Counted from the first letter of the stretch, positions 50,159-61,714 are shown. The stretch: DNA of 64,000 nt from Deltaproteobacteria bacterium (GCA_019313905.1 JAFDAI010000009.1:1-64000), one strand, 5' to 3'. Notes: a model not told the origin generated them from the sequence alone. A program made the numbers and translations.

Positions 50159-52796
50159 ACGCAGGGAATGCCTCTCTGTCATAGCGATATTACTTGTATT
50201 TCTCCCCGTAAGTGTTTTTTCCGCTACGCACTCCTCCATTGAAAAGGAAAACGTCGAGAAAGTTGCCTTTCTTCCGTTTGAGATACACAGCAACGAAAAT
50301 GTTCTTTTGCTGCAAGATCAGATAGCCGACAGACTGACGACCGAACTGATAAAATCCGGGCATATAGAGATCATCAAAAAGAAGGCTTTTGAGGGGCTGA
50401 TTGAGGGAAAGAAGGTGGATGACCGGCTGGCTGTTGCTGTTGGAGAAAATATGGGCGCCGATTTTGCGATTGTGGGGAGTCTCACAAAGCTGGGTGGTAT
50501 GTTGAGTGCTGATGTTGGAGTGATAAACGTCAAAAGCAGACATCGTTTCAATATCTTCGCCCAGGGGAATAACATGGATGACCTGGCATCGCGGTTGAAG
50601 AATGATATCCTTCTGAAGATACTTAGCGGCCAAAGGATCATGGAGATAAAATTCACGGGAAATCTCAGGATCGGAGATGATGCCATATATAATGTCCTGA
50701 AAAGCACAAAGGGTAAGCTTCTCTCAAGACAGGGACTCTCATCCGACATAAAAGCCATATACAAAATGGGTTACTTTAAAGACGTCGCGGTTAAGGTTAC
50801 AACTACACGTGAGGGAAAAGTTATAAACTTCACACTGGAAGAGATGCCCCTGATAACAAGCGTGGATATTGAGGGAAATGATGATATAGAGAAAGAGGAT
50901 ATAAAAGGGGTAATCTCTGTTAAAGAAAAACAGCTGCTCAATCTGAACAAATTGAAGGCAGATATTGAAAACATAAAAACCCTCTACAAGAATGAAGGGC
51001 ATCTCAACGCTGAGGTCAAATACAGCACATATGAAAATAAAAAGGGTGTTCGGGTAGTATTTAATATAATTGAGAATAAAAAACTCTATGTGAAAAAGAT
51101 TACATTTGAGGGGAACAGGGCGTATACGGACGAAGAACTGAGTGACTTGATGGAAACTTCGGAGTGGAGCATATTTCATTTTATCACCGATTCCGGTGTG
51201 TTCAATGAGGACAAGTTAAAGCAGGACACCAACAGGCTGACGGTTTTTTACCTGAACAGCGGGTATATAAATGCCAAAATCGGTGAGCCGGAGATCACCC
51301 ATGACAGGGAATGGATATACGTCAAGATACCCATAATCGAAGGAAAGCAGTTCAGGATTGGCAATGTGAGGATTACGGGCGACACTCTTACCATCCCCCG
51401 GTCCGAACTGATGCTGCAACTTCAGATTACCGAAAAAGATTATTTTGACAGAGAAGCTATAATAAAAGATATTGATAAGCTGACAGAGGTTTGCAGCAAG
51501 GAAGGCTATGCCTATGCCAATATTATTCCGCGAACCCTGCCCAGGGATGATGAACAGAAGATCGATATAACCTACAATATAGACAAGGGTGATCTTGTAT
51601 ATATCAACACTATATCCATAACGGGTAACACCACAACGAGGGATAAGGTAATACGCAGGCAGCTTGCTGTTGTGGAGAAAGACCTCTATGACAGCAGCAA
51701 GCTCAAAACAAGCTATATGAAGCTGAACAGGCTCAGATATTTTGAAGAGGTAAATTTTCAGACGGGAAAGGGAACCGATGAAAGCCTCATGGATATCGAT
51801 GTCCATGTCAGGGAAAGATCCACAGGCATGTTCAGTGTGGGCGCCGGATACAGCGCGACAGACAAGCTGGTTTTCATGACCCAGATATCCGAGCAAAACC
51901 TCTTTGGCCGGGGCCAGACCCTGGGTCTTAGCGCATACTTTGGATCAACGAAAACGAGCTACGAACTGTCTTTCGTGGAACCCTGGCTGTTTGATATACC
52001 ACTGTGGAGTAAATTCGAGATATGGAACACAGACCGGGATTATGACTCATACGATTTGCAGACAAAGGGTTTCGGCACGACGCTGGGCTATCCCCTCTTT
52101 GAATATGTAATAGGTTATGTGGGCTACAGGTTGGCAATTGATAACATCATAAATGTAGAAAACACCGCATCAGACTATATCAAGGACCAGGAGGGGGAAA
52201 CAACCTCAAGCGGCGTCACGCTATCGCTTTCACGAAATACAACGGATGATATGATCTTTCCCTCAAAAGGTTCTAAAAACAAGGTTTCCGCGGAAGTAGT
52301 GGGAACAATCTTTCAGGGAGATGTCAGTTTTGCGAAATATATCGCTGATTCAAAGTGGTTTTTCGCCATGCCGCTGGATACCGTATTCGGCATTCATGGA
52401 AGAATTGGTTACATACAGGAACTTGAGGGAAAAGAGGTTCCCGTCTTCGAGCGTTTCTACCTGGGTGGAATAAACTCCCTCAGAGGATTAAGAGAGGTAG
52501 GACCGGTAGATCCAGATACTGGCGATCCCATAGGCGGCGCGACTATGCTGAATTTTAATGCAGAAGTTGTCTTCCCCCTTATCAAAGATGCCGGTGTAAA
52601 AGGAGTGGTATTCTTCGATACGGGCAATGCGTGGAACAGTGGTTATTATTTGGATGACATGCGAAGAACAGCGGGGGCGGGGGTGCGCTGGTATTCTCCG
52701 ATAGGCCCGTTGAGACTGGAATGGGGATATGTCCTTGACAGAAAAGATTTTGAACCCCGGAGCAGGTGGGAGTTTACTATAGGTATGTTTATGTAG
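50136..52796 (+). CDS. bamA: outer membrane assembly factor BamA
   Basis: five POTRA-like repeats then beta-barrel with RGLREVGP motif; extra N-terminal domain. Confidence 0.95.
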   Translation: MERLMIFRRRECLSVIAILLVFLPVSVFSATHSSIEKENVEKVAFLPFEIHSNENVLLLQDQIADRLTTELIKSGHIEIIKKKAFEGLIEGKKVDDRLAVAVGENMGADFAIVGSLTKLGGMLSADVGVINVKSRHRFNIFAQGNNMDDLASRLKNDILLKILSGQRIMEIKFTGNLRIGDDAIYNVLKSTKGKLLSRQGLSSDIKAIYKMGYFKDVAVKVTTTREGKVINFTLEEMPLITSVDIEGNDDIEKEDIKGVISVKEKQLLNLNKLKADIENIKTLYKNEGHLNAEVKYSTYENKKGVRVVFNIIENKKLYVKKITFEGNRAYTDEELSDLMETSEWSIFHFITDSGVFNEDKLKQDTNRLTVFYLNSGYINAKIGEPEITHDREWIYVKIPIIEGKQFRIGNVRITGDTLTIPRSELMLQLQITEKDYFDREAIIKDIDKLTEVCSKEGYAYANIIPRTLPRDDEQKIDITYNIDKGDLVYINTISITGNTTTRDKVIRRQLAVVEKDLYDSSKLKTSYMKLNRLRYFEEVNFQTGKGTDESLMDIDVHVRERSTGMFSVGAGYSATDKLVFMTQISEQNLFGRGQTLGLSAYFGSTKTSYELSFVEPWLFDIPLWSKFEIWNTDRDYDSYDLQTKGFGTTLGYPLFEYVIGYVGYRLAIDNIINVENTASDYIKDQEGETTSSGVTLSLSRNTTDDMIFPSKGSKNKVSAEVVGTIFQGDVSFAKYIADSKWFFAMPLDTVFGIHGRIGYIQELEGKEVPVFERFYLGGINSLRGLREVGPVDPDTGDPIGGATMLNFNAEVVFPLIKDAGVKGVVFFDTGNAWNSGYYLDDMRRTAGAGVRWYSPIGPLRLEWGYVLDRKDFEPRSRWEFTIGMFM

Positions 52797-52843
52797 TTTC
52801 CGTTTTTAACAATTATGAGATCACAAATTAAAACAGGAGGTTT

Positions 52844-53374
52844 TTGTTCATGAAAAAAGCTATAAGTTTTTTGATAGTTGTTTCTTTTATATTGGCAGGT
52901 GTCTGCTCTGCCGGGGCGGAGAAGATAGGATTTATCAATATAAAAAACATCATTGTCAACTCGGATGCCGGAAAAGCTGCGACCCTGGATCTGAAAAAGT
53001 TTGTCGAAAAGAAAAAAATACAGATACAGGAGAAGGAAGGCGCCCTTAAAAAGATAAAGGCTGATCTGGAAAAACAACGCGCTGTCATGACGGCAAGCGC
53101 TTACAAGGAAAAAGAGCTTGCCTACCAGAAAGGTTACAGAGATTATAAGAGATTCATCGAAGATGCTAATGAAGAGATGAAATTAAAGGAGCAGAAACTT
53201 TCCCAGAAACTGATTCCCGAGGTGTTCAAGATTGCGAACGGCATCGGTAAAAAGGGAGGGTATGCGTGCATAATGGACGTGAGCACCAATGGCCTTATCT
53301 TTCATTCCAAGACGAATAATATAACGACAAAAGTGATAGAGCAATATAACAGGGAATATAATTCGAAAAAGTAG
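52844..53374 (+). CDS. OmpH/Skp family periplasmic chaperone
   Basis: signal peptide; [20 protein letters not shown] and coiled-coil region. Confidence 0.88.
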   Translation: MFMKKAISFLIVVSFILAGVCSAGAEKIGFINIKNIIVNSDAGKAATLDLKKFVEKKKIQIQEKEGALKKIKADLEKQRAVMTASAYKEKELAYQKGYRDYKRFIEDANEEMKLKEQKLSQKLIPEVFKIANGIGKKGGYACIMDVSTNGLIFHSKTNNITTKVIEQYNREYNSKK

Positions 53375-53388
53375 ATATCAGGGTTCAA

Positions 53389-54426
53389 ATGACAGTCAAA
53401 AAACAGTTGAAAGAGATTGCGGAACATGTGGGCGGCACGGTGGTGGGAGATGCCGATGTAGTTGTCTGCAATGTGCAGGGTATAGATGAGGCGGGTGAAG
53501 GAGATCTTACCTTCATCTCAAATCCAAAATACAGGGACAGGCTCGAAGAAACCCGTGCATCGGCAATCCTTGTTTCACCCGGGATTACAAGCCCCAGCAA
53601 AAACCTGATTGTTACGGAAGATCCTTACACCGCCATGGCCATGGCACTCACGCTTCTTTACCCGGACGAACCTGTTACTGCGGGGATAAGTGGTGATGCT
53701 TTTATTGAAACGGATGCTGAAGTCGGGGAAGATGTTGCCATCTATCCCGGTGTGTACATCGGCAAGAGGGCCAGAATAGGAAGAGGAGCTGTGCTTTACC
53801 CCGGTGTTTTTGTGGGCAATGACGCAATCGTGGAAGAAGATTCCATATTATACCCGAACGTTGTGGTCTACAAGAAATGCAGGATCGGGAAAAGGGTGAC
53901 CCTTCACGCGGGAGTCATTGTAGGGGCGGATGGATTCGGTTTCGCGAATCCGGGAGCCGACAACCGCAAAGTGCTTCAGGTGGGAATAGTGCAGATAGAT
54001 GATGATGTTGAGGTTGGGGCAAATACCACCATAGATCGAGGAACGTTGGGGGAAACCTGGATAAAAAGAGGTGTCAAAATTGATAACCTGGTCCAGATCG
54101 CTCACAATGTAGTCATTGGTGAAAATTCTATTATTGTTGCCCAGGTTGGCATTTCCGGCAGCACAAAATTGGGTGAGAGTGTAATACTGGGAGGACAGGT
54201 TGGACTTGTCGGGCACATCACCATAGGAGACAATGTCATGATCGGGGCCCAGTCGGGTGTCCATGAAGATATCCCTCCAGATCAGATAATGTCCGGCACA
54301 CCTCACATGCCACATCGCAGTTGGCTCCGGACGCAGGCATGTTTACCTAAACTGCCGGAGATGAGAAGGACGATAAATTCCCTGTTAAAAAGAATAGAGG
54401 AATTGGAAGAAAAAGCAGAAAAATAA
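53389..54426 (+). CDS. lpxD: UDP-3-O-(3-hydroxymyristoyl)glucosamine N-acyltransferase
   Basis: hexapeptide repeats; [19 protein letters not shown]. Confidence 0.96.
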   Translation: MTVKKQLKEIAEHVGGTVVGDADVVVCNVQGIDEAGEGDLTFISNPKYRDRLEETRASAILVSPGITSPSKNLIVTEDPYTAMAMALTLLYPDEPVTAGISGDAFIETDAEVGEDVAIYPGVYIGKRARIGRGAVLYPGVFVGNDAIVEEDSILYPNVVVYKKCRIGKRVTLHAGVIVGADGFGFANPGADNRKVLQVGIVQIDDDVEVGANTTIDRGTLGETWIKRGVKIDNLVQIAHNVVIGENSIIVAQVGISGSTKLGESVILGGQVGLVGHITIGDNVMIGAQSGVHEDIPPDQIMSGTPHMPHRSWLRTQACLPKLPEMRRTINSLLKRIEELEEKAEK

Positions 54427-54476
54427 GCGATAAATTCGTGTAAAAATAGTATCCATCCAGAGAGGTAGTAAAGATT

Positions 54477-55244
54477 ATGAGTATTCACCCAACGGCTATT
54501 ATATCGCCCGAAGCGACTGTTGGAGAGAATGTTGAGATAGGGCCTTACAGTGTTATCGGTCCGGATGTACAGATAGGGGAGGATTCTGTTGTGGGTCCGC
54601 ACGCAGTCATAGAAGGTCCCACAAAGATAGGCAGCAACTGCCACATATTCCAGTTTGCAGCCATCGGTGCTCCCCCCCAGGATCTGAAGTTCGAAGGGGA
54701 AAAATGCCCTGTTATTATTGGTGACAATAATACGATAAGGGAGTTTGTCACCATACACAGGGCGACATCTTCCGATATAGGCATGACATTTATCGGGGAC
54801 AATAATCTCCTGATGGCATATTGCCATGTGGCCCATAATTGCAAACTGGGCAATAATATCGTAATGGCAAATGCCGCCAATCTGGCTGGTCATATACATG
54901 TTGAAGATTACGCCATAATAGGCGGCCTGTCAGGTGCCCATCAATTTACACGCATAGGATGCCATGCGATGATTAGCGGCACATCCGCGGTTAACCAGGA
55001 TGTTCCCCCATACGTTATAGTCGCAGGCAACCATGCAAGGCTATACGGTCTTAATATTATCGGTCTGAAAAGGCGGGGGTTTTCGGAGAAAACCTTGGAA
55101 AATCTAAAAAAGGCTTACAGGATAGTCTTCAGATCATCCCTTTTGCTGTCCGAAGCTGCGAAAAAGATAAGAGAGGAAATCAAGGATTCACCTGAGGTGT
55201 GGCAGGACTTAAAAGTTTTTACCGAATCCGATACTGAATCCTGA
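54477..55244 (+). CDS. lpxA: UDP-N-acetylglucosamine acyltransferase
   Basis: hexapeptide repeats; [35 protein letters not shown]. Confidence 0.96.
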   Translation: MSIHPTAIISPEATVGENVEIGPYSVIGPDVQIGEDSVVGPHAVIEGPTKIGSNCHIFQFAAIGAPPQDLKFEGEKCPVIIGDNNTIREFVTIHRATSSDIGMTFIGDNNLLMAYCHVAHNCKLGNNIVMANAANLAGHIHVEDYAIIGGLSGAHQFTRIGCHAMISGTSAVNQDVPPYVIVAGNHARLYGLNIIGLKRRGFSEKTLENLKKAYRIVFRSSLLLSEAAKKIREEIKDSPEVWQDLKVFTESDTES

Positions 55245-55377
55245 TCCCTGACCCCGAGAATTGTTACATTACACTTAATAGTTATTATATGGCGGGAGAT
55301 TTACCCCCCTGCTGTCTTTTATCTTTCATTTTTTATCTCACGCTATGAATAATTTTGTTGAGTTATGAGAATTTTCG

Positions 55378-55472
55378 TTCAAGATCAAGGCATGCGAAGA
55401 AAATAACCTCAGGTATGTAGTTGATATTTCGAGGATTATTTTTTGAGTATAACGCAGAGATTGGGCGAGAAA
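55378..55472. repeat. MITE-like intergenic repeat, copy B (partial)
   Basis: colinear similarity to 36671..36763: TTCAAGnTCAAGG...TAACCnCAGG...GATATTnCGAG...TTTGAG...ACGCAGAnAT. Confidence 0.5.
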
Positions 55473-55491
55473 ACCATTAATAAACAGAATC

Positions 55492-56670
55492 ATGAACAAT
55501 CCTGGAATTATGCAACCAGAAAACCCTGACATAATGATCGTTGCCGGTGAGGCATCGGGCGACCTGCATGGAGCAAATCTTGTCAGGGCGATGCATAGCA
55601 TCAATCCTGACCTATGCTTCTACGGGGTGGGAGGCGAAAAGATGAAAGAAGCCGGTGTATCTCTGATCGCCCATTCGTCCAAAATGGCCGTTATGGGAAT
55701 TACCGAGGTATTACCCAGGCTGGGCTTTATACTGAAAGTCAAACGCGAGCTTAGAAAATCGCTACGGCAATCCAGGCCGGCGCTCTTGATCCTTATAGAC
55801 TATCCGGGGTTCAACCTGCCTCTGGCTAAATTTGCCAGAGAGAGCGGGATTAAGGTCTTTTACTATATAAGCCCAAAGGTATGGGCATGGAGAAAAAAAA
55901 GGATATACGCTCTGGAGAGATATGTAGACCGTATGGCGCTTATACTTCCATTTGAAGAACAGGTCTATGAGGGGGTAAATCTGGATGTCCGTTTTGTTGG
56001 TAATCCGCTCTTGGATACAGTAAAGAGACAGTACATGCGCGGGGAGGCGATCAGAAAGTTCGGGTTGAAAGAGGGTCTGACAACCATCGCTCTTCTGCCG
56101 GGGAGCAGAAAGGGCGAAGTGATAAGACTCCTGCCTGAAATGCTTGGGATGGCAAAAATCCTGAAGGACAGGATCCCGGCCATTCAGTTTGTTCTACCAC
56201 TTGCAGATACACTTTCGTCCGATTTTGTGCATGGACTGGCTGACCGATACGGGGTTGATTTCAGGATCATAGAGGGGAATGTGTATGATGTCGTTGGGCT
56301 GTCCGATATTGCCGTCGTAGCTTCAGGGACGGCCACACTGGAGACAGCGCTTCTCGGTGCACCGATGATTATCGTCTACAGAGTTTCACCACTGACATAT
56401 CTCATAGGCCGGGCAGTTGTGAATGTTGATAATATCGGACTTGTCAACATAATAGCAGGAAAAACAGTAGTCCCAGAGCTTATACAGGGAGACGCGAATC
56501 CCGAAAAGATGGCGGATGAAGTGTATGATATCCTTACCAATGCGCCCAGGATGGATGAAATGAAAAGGAATCTACTTGATGTGAGCAAAATGCTGGGGAG
56601 CCCGGGGGCATCCGTAAGAACGGCCAGGTTAGCGTACGAACTTGTCACAAGTAGTGGCCAAATATGTTGA
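55492..56670 (+). CDS. lpxB: lipid-A-disaccharide synthase
   Basis: IVAGEASGDLHGANLV; YYISPKVWAW; GSRKGEV. Confidence 0.96.
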   Translation: MNNPGIMQPENPDIMIVAGEASGDLHGANLVRAMHSINPDLCFYGVGGEKMKEAGVSLIAHSSKMAVMGITEVLPRLGFILKVKRELRKSLRQSRPALLILIDYPGFNLPLAKFARESGIKVFYYISPKVWAWRKKRIYALERYVDRMALILPFEEQVYEGVNLDVRFVGNPLLDTVKRQYMRGEAIRKFGLKEGLTTIALLPGSRKGEVIRLLPEMLGMAKILKDRIPAIQFVLPLADTLSSDFVHGLADRYGVDFRIIEGNVYDVVGLSDIAVVASGTATLETALLGAPMIIVYRVSPLTYLIGRAVVNVDNIGLVNIIAGKTVVPELIQGDANPEKMADEVYDILTNAPRMDEMKRNLLDVSKMLGSPGASVRTARLAYELVTSSGQIC

Positions 56671-57752
56671 AACTGAACGATGTTGCTTCCAGAATATTGC
56701 GTGATGACAGGAGATTGTTACGGTTTTCTCCGCTTCTTCTGGCTTCCTTCATGTACCGCGGTGCTATAAGTCTTCGCAATCATTTCTATGATGCAGGCAT
56801 ATTACATGCGCAGAGGATGAAATGCAGGGTTATCAGCGTGGGGAACATAATTGTTGGAGGTACCGGGAAGACCCCTGTGGTAATCATGCTGGCCGGTATG
56901 CTTAAGGAACATGGGTACAGACCGGCTATACTAAGCAGGGGTTATGGAGGCAAAAGGGAGGGACGCACAGGTGTGGTGTCGGACGGTCATGACATACTGA
57001 TGGGAGCGAACGAGGCGGGCGATGAACCTGTACTGATCGCGGATAGCCTGAAAGGTGTTCCCGTCATTATCGGGAAGGAAAGATCCCTTGCCGGAAAACT
57101 GGCTGTTAAACGTTTCGGCACTGATGTGCTTATACTCGATGACGCGTTCCAACACCGCCGCCTGTCAAGAGATATCGATATTGTTCTGTTGGACAGTGAA
57201 AAACCGTTCGGAAACGGTTTTATGCTTCCGAGAGGAGGCCTGCGTGAACCGGAAAAGGGCCTGCAGAGGGCTGATGCGATAATATTCACATCTACGGAGG
57301 GGAATACAGAGCCGGGAACGGACAATATACACGCAACTGAAATCCCTCAGGTTCCAACCTTCAGGGGTTATCGAAAAGCAAGGGGACTCGTTGGAGGCGA
57401 AGTGAAAGATACCCTCCCCCTTGAATATCTCAAAGGAAAAAGGATATGCGCGTTCTCAGGCATAGCCAACCCTGACAGCTTTCGTAGAATATTGGAACCT
57501 CTCTGTGGAGAAATTACTGTTTTTATACCTTTCCCGGATCATCATGTGTACACCGGAAAAGACATCGAACATATCCGGGAGGTCTGTCGCAAGTCCCGCA
57601 CGGAGCTTATACTGACCACGGGAAAAGACGGAATTAAATTGATTGAGTTTCCCGATTTCTTCCGGGATATTTACCGGCTGAGAATGGAAATGGAGATAAT
57701 CCCCTCCAGTCTGAACTTTGAGGAATATATTCTTACACGGTTAGAGACATGA
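56664..57752 (+). CDS. lpxK: tetraacyldisaccharide 4'-kinase
   Basis: SVGNIIVGGTGKTPVV; LSRGYGG; LDDAFQHRRLSRDIDIVLLD. Confidence 0.96.
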   Translation: MLKLNDVASRILRDDRRLLRFSPLLLASFMYRGAISLRNHFYDAGILHAQRMKCRVISVGNIIVGGTGKTPVVIMLAGMLKEHGYRPAILSRGYGGKREGRTGVVSDGHDILMGANEAGDEPVLIADSLKGVPVIIGKERSLAGKLAVKRFGTDVLILDDAFQHRRLSRDIDIVLLDSEKPFGNGFMLPRGGLREPEKGLQRADAIIFTSTEGNTEPGTDNIHATEIPQVPTFRGYRKARGLVGGEVKDTLPLEYLKGKRICAFSGIANPDSFRRILEPLCGEITVFIPFPDHHVYTGKDIEHIREVCRKSRTELILTTGKDGIKLIEFPDFFRDIYRLRMEMEIIPSSLNFEEYILTRLET

Positions 57753-58630
57753 AGAAAGAAACACGGACAACAAGAATTGTCTTCATAATATTCAGGGCTA
57801 TCCCCCTTAGAATAAGGAGACTCCTGTTCAAAACCCTGATGATCCTGTTTTACCAGTTTTCCGAGAAAAACAGATTGATTGTCCTGTATAATCTCACGCG
57901 TGCATTCCCGGAAAAGGATATGTCCGAAGTGACGGAAATCGCCAGAAATTGTTACAAGAGCCTGGGAATACTTGCCGCTGAGTTTTTCGATATTCTTTCC
58001 ATGACAAGAGAGAATATATCTGACTGGCTGGAATTTGAAGGAATAGAGAACTATCTCAAAGCTCACGAAAAGAATAAAGGGGTTCTTTTCTTTACCGGGC
58101 ATTTCGGAAACTGGGAAATAATGGCGGCAGCCTTTGCTTTCCTCTGCCAGCCGGCGTATATTGTATATCGAGCGCTGGATAATTCCGTCATCGGAAACAT
58201 CGTTGACAGGGCAAGGAGTCATACAGGAAACAAACTCATTTCCAAGGGAGGCGCTGCCAGAAAAATAATCAGGGTTCTTGAAAAGAATAAGGATGTAGGC
58301 ATCCTGATAGATCAGAATGTTTCATGGCGGGAAGGCGTATTCGTGAATTTTTTCGGAAGACCGGCATCAACCACCAAAGGGCTTGCCGCTCTCGCGCTCC
58401 AGACAGGAGCGCCTGTTCTGCCAAGTTTTATATTCAGAATGGAAAACGGGAAATATCGGTTTGTTATTGGGCCGGAAGTCGAGATTTCAAGGACCGGTGA
58501 TTATGACAGGGACATCCTCGAAAACACTCAACGGTTTACGGATATTGTTGAAGACAATGTGAGAAGACATCCCGAACAGTGGTTCTGGCTTCACCAGCGG
58601 TGGAAAACCAAGAAATCTCAGGTCTCATAG
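57749..58630 (+). CDS. lysophospholipid/lipid A acyltransferase (LpxL/HtrB family)
   Basis: GVLFFTGHFGNWEIMAAAF; ILIDQNVSWREGVFVNFFGRPASTTKG. Confidence 0.92.
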   Translation: MKKETRTTRIVFIIFRAIPLRIRRLLFKTLMILFYQFSEKNRLIVLYNLTRAFPEKDMSEVTEIARNCYKSLGILAAEFFDILSMTRENISDWLEFEGIENYLKAHEKNKGVLFFTGHFGNWEIMAAAFAFLCQPAYIVYRALDNSVIGNIVDRARSHTGNKLISKGGAARKIIRVLEKNKDVGILIDQNVSWREGVFVNFFGRPASTTKGLAALALQTGAPVLPSFIFRMENGKYRFVIGPEVEISRTGDYDRDILENTQRFTDIVEDNVRRHPEQWFWLHQRWKTKKSQVS

Positions 58631-58654
58631 GTCTTAGATTTTGAGCAATTTAAT

Positions 58655-59731
58655 ATGCTGAAGGTAAGAAAATCGAAGAAACTCGTCCCTGAAAGGGTCG
58701 ACAATATACTAGTGAGGGGAACCAACTGGATCGGGGATGTCATTATGAGTCTCCCAGCAGTATCGTCTGTCAGACGCACCTTCCCCCACGCAAGGATAAC
58801 CGTACTGGCAAAGCCCTGGGTAGCACAGCTCTACAGGACCTGCCCTGATGTTGACAATGTCATCGTATTTCAGAGTCCCGGTATACATGATGGAATAGGT
58901 GGAAAAATACGGCTTGCCGCACAACTGAGGAAAGAAAAGTTTGATCTGGCTGTTCTTCTTCAAAACGCCATAGAGGCGGCTATTATCGCGTGGCTTGCGC
59001 GAATACCCCTGAGGGCCGGGTATAACTCCGACTGCAGGGGGCTCCTCCTGACCCATTCGGTTAAGAGGACACGGGCGATAAGAAAAATTCACCAGACTGG
59101 CTATTATCTGGAGATGGTCGAGGCGCTGGGATTCGAAACATCAGGAAGAGATATTAATATAGTACCAGGTAATGATTATTCCCCGGCTGCAAAAAAGATT
59201 CTTACCGAATATAACATTAAAGAAGAAGACACCCTGATAGGCATCGCACCGGGGGCCAGCTACGGACCTGCCAAGATATGGTTTCCAGAGAGATTCGCAA
59301 CCGTGGCAGACAGACTCGCGGATGAATTTTCAGCCAGGATTATCCTCTTCGGAAGTGCCGGAGACAGAGAGAAAACAGATATGGTTCAACGACACTCGGA
59401 AAACCCAATGATCAATCTGGCTGGCGAGACAACTCTCAAAGAGGTGATAGGTCTGATAAGCGAGTGCAATCTCTTTATATCAAACGATTCAGGGCTGATG
59501 CATCTTGCCGGAGCTTTGAACATTCCTCTAATTGCCATATTCGGGTCGACGAATCCCACGACAACATCTCCGGCGGGCAGGAAAAGTATTGTCATCTACA
59601 AGAATGTTTCCTGCAGTCCCTGTCTCAAAGAGGTATGTCCGACTGATTTCAGGTGTATGAATCTGATACAAGCGGATGATGTGTATGATGCCGCGAGGAT
59701 ATTGTTAAAAAGCGGCCGTGGATCAAACTGA
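58655..59731 (+). CDS. waaF: lipopolysaccharide heptosyltransferase II
   Basis: ILVRGTNWIGDVIMSLPAV; IAPGASYGPAKIWFPERFA; SNDSGLMHLAGAL. Confidence 0.94.
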   Translation: MLKVRKSKKLVPERVDNILVRGTNWIGDVIMSLPAVSSVRRTFPHARITVLAKPWVAQLYRTCPDVDNVIVFQSPGIHDGIGGKIRLAAQLRKEKFDLAVLLQNAIEAAIIAWLARIPLRAGYNSDCRGLLLTHSVKRTRAIRKIHQTGYYLEMVEALGFETSGRDINIVPGNDYSPAAKKILTEYNIKEEDTLIGIAPGASYGPAKIWFPERFATVADRLADEFSARIILFGSAGDREKTDMVQRHSENPMINLAGETTLKEVIGLISECNLFISNDSGLMHLAGALNIPLIAIFGSTNPTTTSPAGRKSIVIYKNVSCSPCLKEVCPTDFRCMNLIQADDVYDAARILLKSGRGSN

Positions 59732-60320
59732 ATGCCGGGAAAATTTCAGGATGAAAAAGAATAACAGCGCGGTATTTTTAGACAGAGACGGAACAATCAA
59801 TGAAGAGGTTGGCTACCTTGACAGTCTGGAGCAGCTGAGAATATTCCCCGCGGCATTTGATGCCGTGCGGATGATAAATAAAGCGGGAATGAAGGTGGTG
59901 GTGGTCACAAATCAGTCGGGTGTGGCGAGGGGATTTTTCGATGAAGATTTTGTGAACACCGTCCATGCAAGGATAAATGAAATATTTCGGGAAAAGGGTG
60001 CATTTATTGACAGGTTTTACTATTGCCCCCATCATCCGACAGAAGGAATCGGCAAATACCGGATATCATGCAACTGCAGGAAACCAGCTCCGGGAATGAT
60101 TATAAAGGCGTCTGAAGAACTTGACATTGACCTGCCGGGTTCCTATGTGGTGGGCGATATGGCAAAGGATGTAGAACTTGCGAATAATGTCGGGGCCAAA
60201 GGAATACTCGTAAGAACAGGCTATGGGAAAAACGTAAAGGCTTCTGATATAAAGCCAGCCTGTATCGCCCGGGACATCCTCGATGCGGCAGAATGGATAA
60301 TGAGGGACCGGAAAAATTGA
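59718..60320 (+). CDS. gmhB: D-glycero-beta-D-manno-heptose 1,7-bisphosphate 7-phosphatase
   Basis: VFLDRDGTINEEVGYL; VVTNQSGVARGFF; CNCRKPAPGMI. Confidence 0.94.
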   Translation: MDQTECRENFRMKKNNSAVFLDRDGTINEEVGYLDSLEQLRIFPAAFDAVRMINKAGMKVVVVTNQSGVARGFFDEDFVNTVHARINEIFREKGAFIDRFYYCPHHPTEGIGKYRISCNCRKPAPGMIIKASEELDIDLPGSYVVGDMAKDVELANNVGAKGILVRTGYGKNVKASDIKPACIARDILDAAEWIMRDRKN

Positions 60321-61348
60321 ATATCCTTATAGTAAAGCTGAGCGCCATAGGCGATGTGATACATACACTGCCATCGCTCGCGGCGCTTAGAAGACTTTAT
60401 CCTGCCGCCCATATCACATGGGTGATAGAGGAGGATTCTTCAGATATCATAGAGGGACATCCCTGTCTCGACAGGGTTATTATCTCCCGCAGAAAAAGCT
60501 GGCTGAAAAATCTCAAGAAGCTGCACGAGGTGAGGAAAACGATTGATGAGATGGCATCATTTGTCGCTACCCTCAGAGATAGAAGATATGACCTTGTCGT
60601 CGATTTTCACGGTTTGTTAAAGAGTTCCCTTATCGTCTTGCTGAGTGGAGGCAGACGGAAACTTGGATATGACAGCATGCAGGAACTCTCCGGCTTTTTT
60701 CTGGGTGAGAAAATTTATGAGGATATGGGCAAACATGCCGTGGATCGCTATCTGGATCTTCCACGCCACCTTGGAGCGGATATTGAAAAACCTGAGTTTG
60801 CCATCCATATTGGAGAGGAAAATCGAAACAGGGTCGATAACCTCCTGAAAAAGAGCGGAATCAGCGTGGAGGATCCATTCGTTTCAGTGAACCCTGTAGC
60901 GTTCTGGGATACAAAGCTGTGGGAGAATGACAAATTCGCCCGGTTGTGCGACAGGATAACGGAAGAATTGAAGATGAAGATTGTCTTTACGGGTGGACAT
61001 AACCGGAAAACGGTGGAGAACATCCGATCACTTATGAATTCCCCATCCGCAGATCTCGCGGGTAGAACAACTCTCAGAGACTTAGCGTATCTGTACGAAT
61101 TATCGGACCTTATTATCACAACAGACTCAGGGCCTATGCATGTATCGGCGGCTGTGGGCACACCGACAGTGGCCCTCTTCGGGCCCACGGATCCCGCGCG
61201 AACAGGACCATACGGCGAGGGCCATACAGTTATTCGCCGGAACCTGCCATGCAGTCCCTGTTTCTTGAAGAAGTGTGAAACGAAAAAGTGTATGAAGGAA
61301 ATCTCCGTTGAGGATGTATTTCAAGCTGTAAAGAAAGCACGAAATTAA
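60293..61348 (+). CDS. waaC: lipopolysaccharide heptosyltransferase I family
   Basis: ILIVKLSAIGDVIHTLPSLAALRR; TTDSGPMHVSAAVGTPTVALFGPTDPARTGPYG. Confidence 0.92.
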   Translation: MDNEGPEKLNILIVKLSAIGDVIHTLPSLAALRRLYPAAHITWVIEEDSSDIIEGHPCLDRVIISRRKSWLKNLKKLHEVRKTIDEMASFVATLRDRRYDLVVDFHGLLKSSLIVLLSGGRRKLGYDSMQELSGFFLGEKIYEDMGKHAVDRYLDLPRHLGADIEKPEFAIHIGEENRNRVDNLLKKSGISVEDPFVSVNPVAFWDTKLWENDKFARLCDRITEELKMKIVFTGGHNRKTVENIRSLMNSPSADLAGRTTLRDLAYLYELSDLIITTDSGPMHVSAAVGTPTVALFGPTDPARTGPYGEGHTVIRRNLPCSPCFLKKCETKKCMKEISVEDVFQAVKKARN

Positions 61349-61507
61349 ATCCTGCTTTTTCTGTTTTTGCAATCTAGTGCCTTCGCGTTTTCGTGATAAC
61401 ATTCTGTTTGATTCCGATTTGTCCGGGTTGGGTTTTTGGGGAAGGATTTTACATAGAGACCGGTGAGTGATATAGAAACCGTGTAACAGGTGAGAAGGGA
61501 ACGGCCG

Positions 61508-61678
61508 ATGGAGATAAAGAGAGAACTGCTGGAGATCCTGGCATGCCCAAAGTGCAAAGGAGATATTCGCTTAAACGAAGACGAAAGTGGCCTTATATGT
61601 GATAAGTGTAAGCTGATGTATGAAATCAGGGGTGGGATCCCTGTCATGCTTATAAGCGAGGCAATTCATATAAACTAA
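61508..61678 (+). CDS. Trm112 family protein
   Basis: LLEILACPKCKGDI; CDKCKLMYEIRGGIPVML. Confidence 0.88.
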   Translation: MEIKRELLEILACPKCKGDIRLNEDESGLICDKCKLMYEIRGGIPVMLISEAIHIN

Positions 61679-61714
61679 TACCACAACTACTGAATCTTAA
61701 ACCTATATAGTACT

